Positions 59,888 to 64,000 of a stretch of 64,000 bases of DNA are shown one piece after another. The DNA comes from Lentzea albidocapillata subsp. violacea. Its GTDB lineage: Bacteria; Actinomycetota; Actinomycetes; Mycobacteriales; Pseudonocardiaceae. The stretch covers positions 434,001 to 498,000 of the forward strand of contig NZ_FNET01000002.1 in the NCBI RefSeq assembly GCF_900100275.1. The letters are read 5' to 3'. Positions within the stretch are counted from its first letter, which is position 1. Every line of letters begins with the position of its first letter. The translations under genes were made by a program, and so were the position numbers. Below the pieces are notes generated by a model that saw nothing but the letters and a program-made list of their open reading frames with translations, did not search any database and had not been told where the DNA came from.

Positions 59888-61378
59888 TCAGTGCGCGCAG
59901 CACCCCATCGGTGTCGCCGGTGCCTCGACCGGTTCCTGTGCGGCGGCCTCGATCTCCCGGAGGATGCGCGTGCGATCGGCCGGGCCCAGGTAGCGGCCCC
60001 GGCTGACGACGGCGTGGACGCGGCTGACGTTCGTGATGTCCCGCGACGGGTCCGCGTCCAGCACGACCAGGTCCGCCTGCTTGCCCGGGGTGACCGTGCC
60101 CGACTCGTGCTCCCGGCCGACGCAGCGCGCGGCGTCGCGGGTGGCGGCCTGGAGGGCCTGGGCCGGGCTGAGGCCTGCCTGGACCAGCAACGCCAGTTCG
60201 TCGTGCAGGGAGAAGCCCGGGAAGACGTAGGCGAAGCCCGCGTCCGTGCCCGCGACGACGCCCACGCCCGCCTCGTGCATCTGCCGGAGCAGGCGCATGC
60301 GGGCGTCACCGAACTTTTGCAGCTCCGCCACTTCCTCGGGGCTGCGGGCGGGCCGGCCGGACATGATCTGCTGCCATTGCGCGCGCAGGCCGACCGGGAT
60401 GTAGCGCATCCGTTCGAGGGCCACCGGGTCGTTCGTGATGGTCTCGAGCGAGCGGGACATGTTCCGTTCGACGAAGAGCGTCGGCGACTGCCAGGTGCCT
60501 CGGTCAGCCATCGCGGCGAACAGTCGTCGTGCGCGGGCCGGTGAGTGGGTGGCGACGGCCGCGCGTTCGATCCGGCCCGCGTGGCGGCCCCACCAGTTCG
60601 GGTCGGCCGGGTCGTCGGGCATGGCGCGGAGCCGGGCATAGAGAGCGTCGGCTTCGTCCGATGTGGACGTGAACAGGTTGTAGAGGTGTTCGTGGGTGTG
60701 CTGCGCCAGCGCGTCCTGCACCGGCACGCGGGCCGGAACGTGCCCGGCGAACGGGATCCGCAATCTGCGGGCCTCGTCGGCGATGGCGGCGTAGCACTCC
60801 GGCGAGAGGAACGAGTAGACCTTGACGAAGTCCGCTCCCCCGTCCTTGGCCCTGCGCACGGCGGCGCGGGCTTCTGCCGGGGTGCGGACGACGTCCGAAC
60901 CGGGCCAGATGGAGCCGGGCCCGTCGACGATCGCGCTGGCGATCACCATGCGCGGGCCGAGGATCTCGCCGGACTCGATGCGGCGGCGGGTGTCGTGGGT
61001 TTCGGGCTGACCCCACATCTCGCGGATACCCGTGACGCCCTGGACGACGTGCAGTTGCGCGACGGTGTTCTCGAAGAACGTCGCGTGGGTGTGCAGGTCC
61101 CACAGGCCGGGGATCACGTACTTCCCGGCCACGTCGATCACCCGCACGCCACGCGGGACGTCACGGTGACGGCCGGCGGCCAGGATCCGGTCGCCGGCCA
61201 GCACGACGGTCGAGTCACGCACGGGCAAGCGGCCCGTACCGTCGATGAGCGTCGCTCCGCGCAACACGGTCACGCCGCTCGCCGCCGCCGCGGGTTGCCC
61301 CACGGCGCCCAGCGCGACCGCTCCGAGTGCGCCTTTCCCCAGCCAGGACAACACGTCCCGGCGCGCCAGTTCCCCCAC
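59888..61378 (-). CDS. Tat-exported amidohydrolase (imidazolonepropionase/prolidase-like)
   Basis: 496 residues. The N-terminus (ARRDVLSWLGKGALGAVALGAVGQPAAAA) looks like a twin-arginine signal. The amidohydrolase superfamily metal motifs follow: DLHTHAT near residue 95, FVKVYSF (bridging Lys), AGHVPARV, HTHEHLYN and GTDAGFAYV. The C-terminal beta domain closes with GKQADLVVLDADP. It is probably a secreted dipeptidase-like or cyclic-amide hydrolase. It ends in GCCAH. The gene is monocistronic. Confidence 0.88.
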   Translation of the reverse strand: MGELARRDVLSWLGKGALGAVALGAVGQPAAAASGVTVLRGATLIDGTGRLPVRDSTVVLAGDRILAAGRHRDVPRGVRVIDVAGKYVIPGLWDLHTHATFFENTVAQLHVVQGVTGIREMWGQPETHDTRRRIESGEILGPRMVIASAIVDGPGSIWPGSDVVRTPAEARAAVRRAKDGGADFVKVYSFLSPECYAAIADEARRLRIPFAGHVPARVPVQDALAQHTHEHLYNLFTSTSDEADALYARLRAMPDDPADPNWWGRHAGRIERAAVATHSPARARRLFAAMADRGTWQSPTLFVERNMSRSLETITNDPVALERMRYIPVGLRAQWQQIMSGRPARSPEEVAELQKFGDARMRLLRQMHEAGVGVVAGTDAGFAYVFPGFSLHDELALLVQAGLSPAQALQAATRDAARCVGREHESGTVTPGKQADLVVLDADPSRDITNVSRVHAVVSRGRYLGPADRTRILREIEAAAQEPVEAPATPMGCCAH

Positions 61379-61458
61379 CGCTCCACCTTCCCCCGAAGTC
61401 CCCTGCTTCCAAGCTAGCGACTTCGGGGCGGCGGAGCAGTGGGGCCAGCCGGAAGAAC

Positions 61459-61670
61459 CACGGTCGGGTCCACCCCGCCACGTAGTCGACGGCCATCGAA
61501 CGGCCGGGCGTCGTCTCCGGGACAGGAGTGCCGCGGCCTGCCACGCCGTTCGGGAACGCGCCGCCCATCGCCACGTTCAGCAGAACGAAGTAGCCCTGGC
61601 GGGACGTCATGTTGTTCCAGGAGGTCGCGTCCATCTGGTTCTGCCGCACGGTGTGGAAGAGGTGTCCGCG
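61459..61670 (-). pseudogene. Remnant of a GH16 glucanase C-terminus
   Basis: The minus-strand reading QMDATSWNNMTSRQGYFVLLNVAMGGAFPNGVAG ... TPVPETTPGRSMAVDYVAGWT matches the last strands of actinobacterial GH16 beta-glucanases (GYFVLLNVAMGG, MxVDYV). No start, signal or catalytic ExDxE is present upstream, so only the end of the gene survives. Confidence 0.65.
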
Positions 61671-61841
61671 GCGCGGATGGCCGCGCGGGACGGCAGTCCG
61701 TCCGATCCGGACGACCCCCGCAACCGCCGGTACGTCGAAGGTCAGCGGCTGTACCTGGCGGCGTGCGACCCGGCCGCGCGGGCCGGTCTGGTGGTCGACC
61801 ACAACGCACACCGACCCCCAAATCGTTACCGAACGCGATAA
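61670..61841 (+). pseudogene. Remnant resembling a uridine-kinase C-terminus
   Basis: One plus-strand frame reads RMAARDGSPSDPDDPRNRRYVEGQRLYLAACDPAARAGLVVDHNAHRPPNRY and then stops (TAA 61839). It resembles the RYxxGQxLYLxxxxPxxxAxxVVDN ending of uridine/nucleoside kinases. The P-loop part is absent. Together with the GH16 remnant it accounts for most of the gene-free stretch 61379-61905. Confidence 0.45.
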
Positions 61842-61905
61842 CGCCAGGTCACCTCCCGACGACGTAAGGGCCACAGCGTCCGAACGGCGTAGCGAGGAGG
61901 CCGCG

Positions 61906-62610
61906 ATGGCGACCACGTTCTGGGCTTGGCTCGTGTCCGCACTCGTCGTCGTGCTGCTCGCGGTGGTGGTCCCCAGCCGTCTCGGCACGCAGAACGTGCT
62001 CAGGGACGCCCGTGGCCGCTACAGCCTCTCGCGGGTGCAGGTGATGGTGTGGACGGTCGTGCTGCTCTCGCTCGTCAGCGGCATGGCGTTCGGCCGGTTC
62101 GCGGCCGGGCAGGTCGACGTGGCCGGGTTCCAGATCCCGGACCAGGTGCTGTGGCTGCTCGGCATCTCCGTCGGTTCCGGTGTCGTGGCGGGCGCCATCA
62201 AGGTCACGAAGAGCACGGCCCGGCCCGGCTCGGTGGCCGCCTACCCGCTCGGCGCCGGGGGCGGGCGGTTCTGGGAGATGCTCACCGCCGAGGAGGGCGC
62301 GTCGGCGGGCAGGTCGATCGACCTCGCGAAGTTCCAGAACTTCGTGATCACCGTGCTGCTGGTGCTGATCTACGTGGCGCAGGCCGTCTCGGCGTTCAGG
62401 GCCGTGGACAACCCCGCCGGTATCGCCGGGCTGCCCGCGTTCTCCGACGCGTTCCTGGTGCTGCTCGCGGTGAGCCATGCCGGGTACCTGCTGGGCAAGG
62501 TGCCGTCGCCGGCCGGAACCCCCGCGGGCGGCACGATGGCCCAGCGGCTCGCTTCCGTTGCGTCGGAGGAGAATGCGACCAAGGTCGTCCCGGGGGCGCT
62601 CACCGCGTGA
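61906..62610 (+). CDS. Membrane protein of unknown function
   Basis: 234 residues; the ATG at 61906 has an AGGAGG ribosome binding site nine bases upstream, and longer in-frame starts run through the kinase remnant. Four hydrophobic segments are evident: WAWLVSALVVVLLAVVVPS; VMVWTVVLLSLVSGMAFG; VLWLLGISVGSGVVAGAI; and FVITVLLVLIYVAQAVSAF. There may be a fifth (AFLVLLAVSHAGYLLGK). A cytoplasmic loop carries AAYPLGAGGGRFWEMLTAEEG. I do not recognise the family. Confidence 0.8.
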   Translation: MATTFWAWLVSALVVVLLAVVVPSRLGTQNVLRDARGRYSLSRVQVMVWTVVLLSLVSGMAFGRFAAGQVDVAGFQIPDQVLWLLGISVGSGVVAGAIKVTKSTARPGSVAAYPLGAGGGRFWEMLTAEEGASAGRSIDLAKFQNFVITVLLVLIYVAQAVSAFRAVDNPAGIAGLPAFSDAFLVLLAVSHAGYLLGKVPSPAGTPAGGTMAQRLASVASEENATKVVPGALTA

Positions 62611-62625
62611 CATCCCACTCTTAGG

Positions 62626-63729
62626 TCACAGAACACGAACGTCGTGGGCCGGAAGGCCGGTCCACCATCGTGCATAACGCTTGTACACCTGCGGTTCCCG
62701 GTCGCCCAGGAGCTTGCGCAGGGCCGCCGCTTCATCGGCGAGCCCGGTCCACTGCTCCTCGTCAAGAGCGTGGAACGCGGTCGCCTCGACGCCACCGTCC
62801 TCGGTCGGGCGCCACACCCCGGCCACGTGGCCGTCGACGAGCAGGGTCGGCAGGGTGTCGCCGTTGTTGCGGATGACGAGCTTGCGGTACTCGTCCGGGA
62901 TGATCCGGCTCCGGTCGGCGTAGGCGAGCAACGTGCTGTCCCACATGGCCATCAGCCGCGGCGGCGCCGGGACGTCCTCGTCCGGGACCGTCCGATCGGG
63001 AACGTCGTAGTGGTCGCCGTGCCGGACGAGGTCCAGTGACGCCAGCGCTTCGCGGATCGTGGTGCGCGGCAGCATGCTGAACTGGTTCATGTCGAGGACG
63101 GTCGCGGGCCCGAACCCGGTGAGGTAGCGGCGCAGCGTCTCGGCGACGGCGGCCGGATGTTCGCGCGGCTCCGTCGTCACGGCCCGATAGGCCGGCCGCA
63201 GCCCGAACGACCACGGCCCGCCCGTCGGCGCGTGCACGAGCCCGCCGTAGGTGCGCAGCGCCCACCAGACGCCGGGCTCACCGACGTCGCCGACGTGCGA
63301 GTGGAGCAGTTCCTCGATCTCCGCCTTCTGGCGGGGAGCCGCGGCGAACTCGAGCAGGTGCTCCAGCAGCGCGTCGGTCTGCTCGATCGTGACGTTCATC
63401 GACTTGAACCGCTTGTCGTACAGCCGTGACGCCCTCAGCGCGGGCAGCATCGCGTGGTGGAACACCTCGTGGTCCGCGGCCGTCACGGCGTGCAGGGTGA
63501 TCCGCATCAGCGATGCCTTGCGGACCACCCCGCTCGTGAACGCCTCGTCCAGATCGGCGGGGTCGAAGCCCTCGATCCGGTTCCACAGCGCGATGTACGG
63601 CGACGCGGGTTCCTGCGCCTGGATCGCCACGACCCTGTGCACGGCCGTCGGCAGGCCGACCGGTTCGCGCCGCAGCAGCATCTGCCGGTCGAGCGTGGCG
63701 CGGTTGAGCTGACGTGCCGTGAAGGTCAT
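62626..63729 (-). CDS. Winged-helix HTH_42 protein, AlkZ-like DNA glycosylase
   Basis: 367 residues from the ATG at 63729. The family's catalytic QxQ motif is present as Q37-A-Q39 in HRVVAIQAQEPASPYIALW. The winged-helix repeats and the C-terminal WRPTEDGGVEATAFHALDEEQ barrel are intact. Members remove alkylated or cross-linked bases from DNA, and some protect producers from genotoxic metabolites. No genotoxin cluster is evident nearby. The gene lies 14 bases downstream of the MMPL gene on the same strand. Confidence 0.85.
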   Translation of the reverse strand: MTFTARQLNRATLDRQMLLRREPVGLPTAVHRVVAIQAQEPASPYIALWNRIEGFDPADLDEAFTSGVVRKASLMRITLHAVTAADHEVFHHAMLPALRASRLYDKRFKSMNVTIEQTDALLEHLLEFAAAPRQKAEIEELLHSHVGDVGEPGVWWALRTYGGLVHAPTGGPWSFGLRPAYRAVTTEPREHPAAVAETLRRYLTGFGPATVLDMNQFSMLPRTTIREALASLDLVRHGDHYDVPDRTVPDEDVPAPPRLMAMWDSTLLAYADRSRIIPDEYRKLVIRNNGDTLPTLLVDGHVAGVWRPTEDGGVEATAFHALDEEQWTGLADEAAALRKLLGDREPQVYKRYARWWTGLPAHDVRVL

Positions 63730-63743
63730 GCCGAGATCCTGGC

Positions 63744-64000
63744 TCACCGCAGCTTCGACGGCCACCAGATTCGCCCGCCGACGTCCACCGAGAGCGCCGG
63801 CACGAGCAACGACCGCACCAGCAGCGTGTCGAGCAGGACACCGAACGCGACGATGAACGCGATCTGCGTGAGGAACAGGATCGGCAGCACGGCCAGTGCC
63901 GCGAACGTCGCCGCCAGCACCACACCCGCCGACGTGATCACGCCGCCGGTCAGGCTGAGGCCGCGCAGCGTTCCCTCGACCGTGCCGAGCTGCTGCGTCT
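63744..64000 (-). CDS. MMPL/RND-type transporter, C-terminal fragment at the window edge
   Basis: Only the last 85 residues are visible. EGTLRGLSLTGGVITSAGVVLAATFAALAVLPILFL followed by IAFIVAFGVLLDTLLVRSLLVPALSVDVGGRIWWPS is the usual end of MMPL-family lipid exporters. The frame is open through base 64000, so the gene continues outside the window. Confidence 0.92.
   Translation of the reverse strand, partial: TQQLGTVEGTLRGLSLTGGVITSAGVVLAATFAALAVLPILFLTQIAFIVAFGVLLDTLLVRSLLVPALSVDVGGRIWWPSKLR

Overview
The window is very GC-rich, uses GTG starts often, and carries families typical of filamentous actinomycetes: an XRE-DUF397 pair, a subtilisin-inhibitor-like protein, a DUF5753 regulator, MacB-type efflux genes and secreted hydrolases. 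I infer a member of the Pseudonocardiales (a Lentzea/Saccharothrix-like genome), but no rRNA or housekeeping marker is present to prove it. No tRNA, rRNA, CRISPR array or prophage was seen.

Layout. (1) 1-16,099: the 3' two-thirds or less of a giant gene. The visible protein (about 5,365 residues) is a tandem duplication of a module of about 3,120 residues. Each module has repeats of about 265 residues, a coiled coil, a proline-rich linker, an HExxHxxGxxDEY peptidase-like domain and a GT-A-like domain with a DFD motif. A small HTH protein follows directly. (2) 17.0-18.4 kb: a lone TnpB. (3) 18.4-31.1 kb: ordinary accessory genes, many with readable operators: MFS efflux, an RlpA-like secreted protein, SRPBCC, DUF3291, TetR with a frameshifted membrane-protein gene, a secreted lipase, a Ca2+/H+ antiporter, an SSI-type protease inhibitor, a VanY-like peptidase, TetR, a lipoprotein, LysR and a GH3 beta-glucosidase behind CebR-like boxes.

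(4) 31.1-45.9 kb: the highlight, a seven-gene, translationally coupled minus-strand operon. It encodes a PUFA-synthase-like iterative PKS in two proteins (NPD-NPD-KS-AT-ACP-ACP-KR, and KS-AT-DH with a phosphopantetheinyl-transferase-like tail). These are followed by a free ACP, an alpha/beta hydrolase, a family 1 glycosyltransferase, a membrane-anchored zinc-ribbon methyltransferase and a degenerate galactokinase. The set suggests a reduced polyketide or fatty acyl chain that is released, glycosylated and methylated, i.e. a glycolipid-like product. The product is inference only.

(5) 46.2-64.0 kb: mixed metabolic and regulatory genes. They are an APH-like kinase, a MerR-thioredoxin pair with a clear MerR operator, an FAD oxidoreductase, an XRE-DUF397 pair, a MacA/MacB-like efflux operon, DUF1684-SnoaL and a His-rich methyltransferase behind two palindromes, an XRE-cupin regulator, KDPG aldolase, a secreted neutral sphingomyelinase, diaminopimelate decarboxylase, a Tat-type amidohydrolase, a membrane protein, an AlkZ-like DNA glycosylase and the end of an MMPL transporter. 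Three intergenic stretches hold broken remnants: a DHA2 MFS transporter, a GH16 glucanase and a uridine-kinase-like C-terminus.
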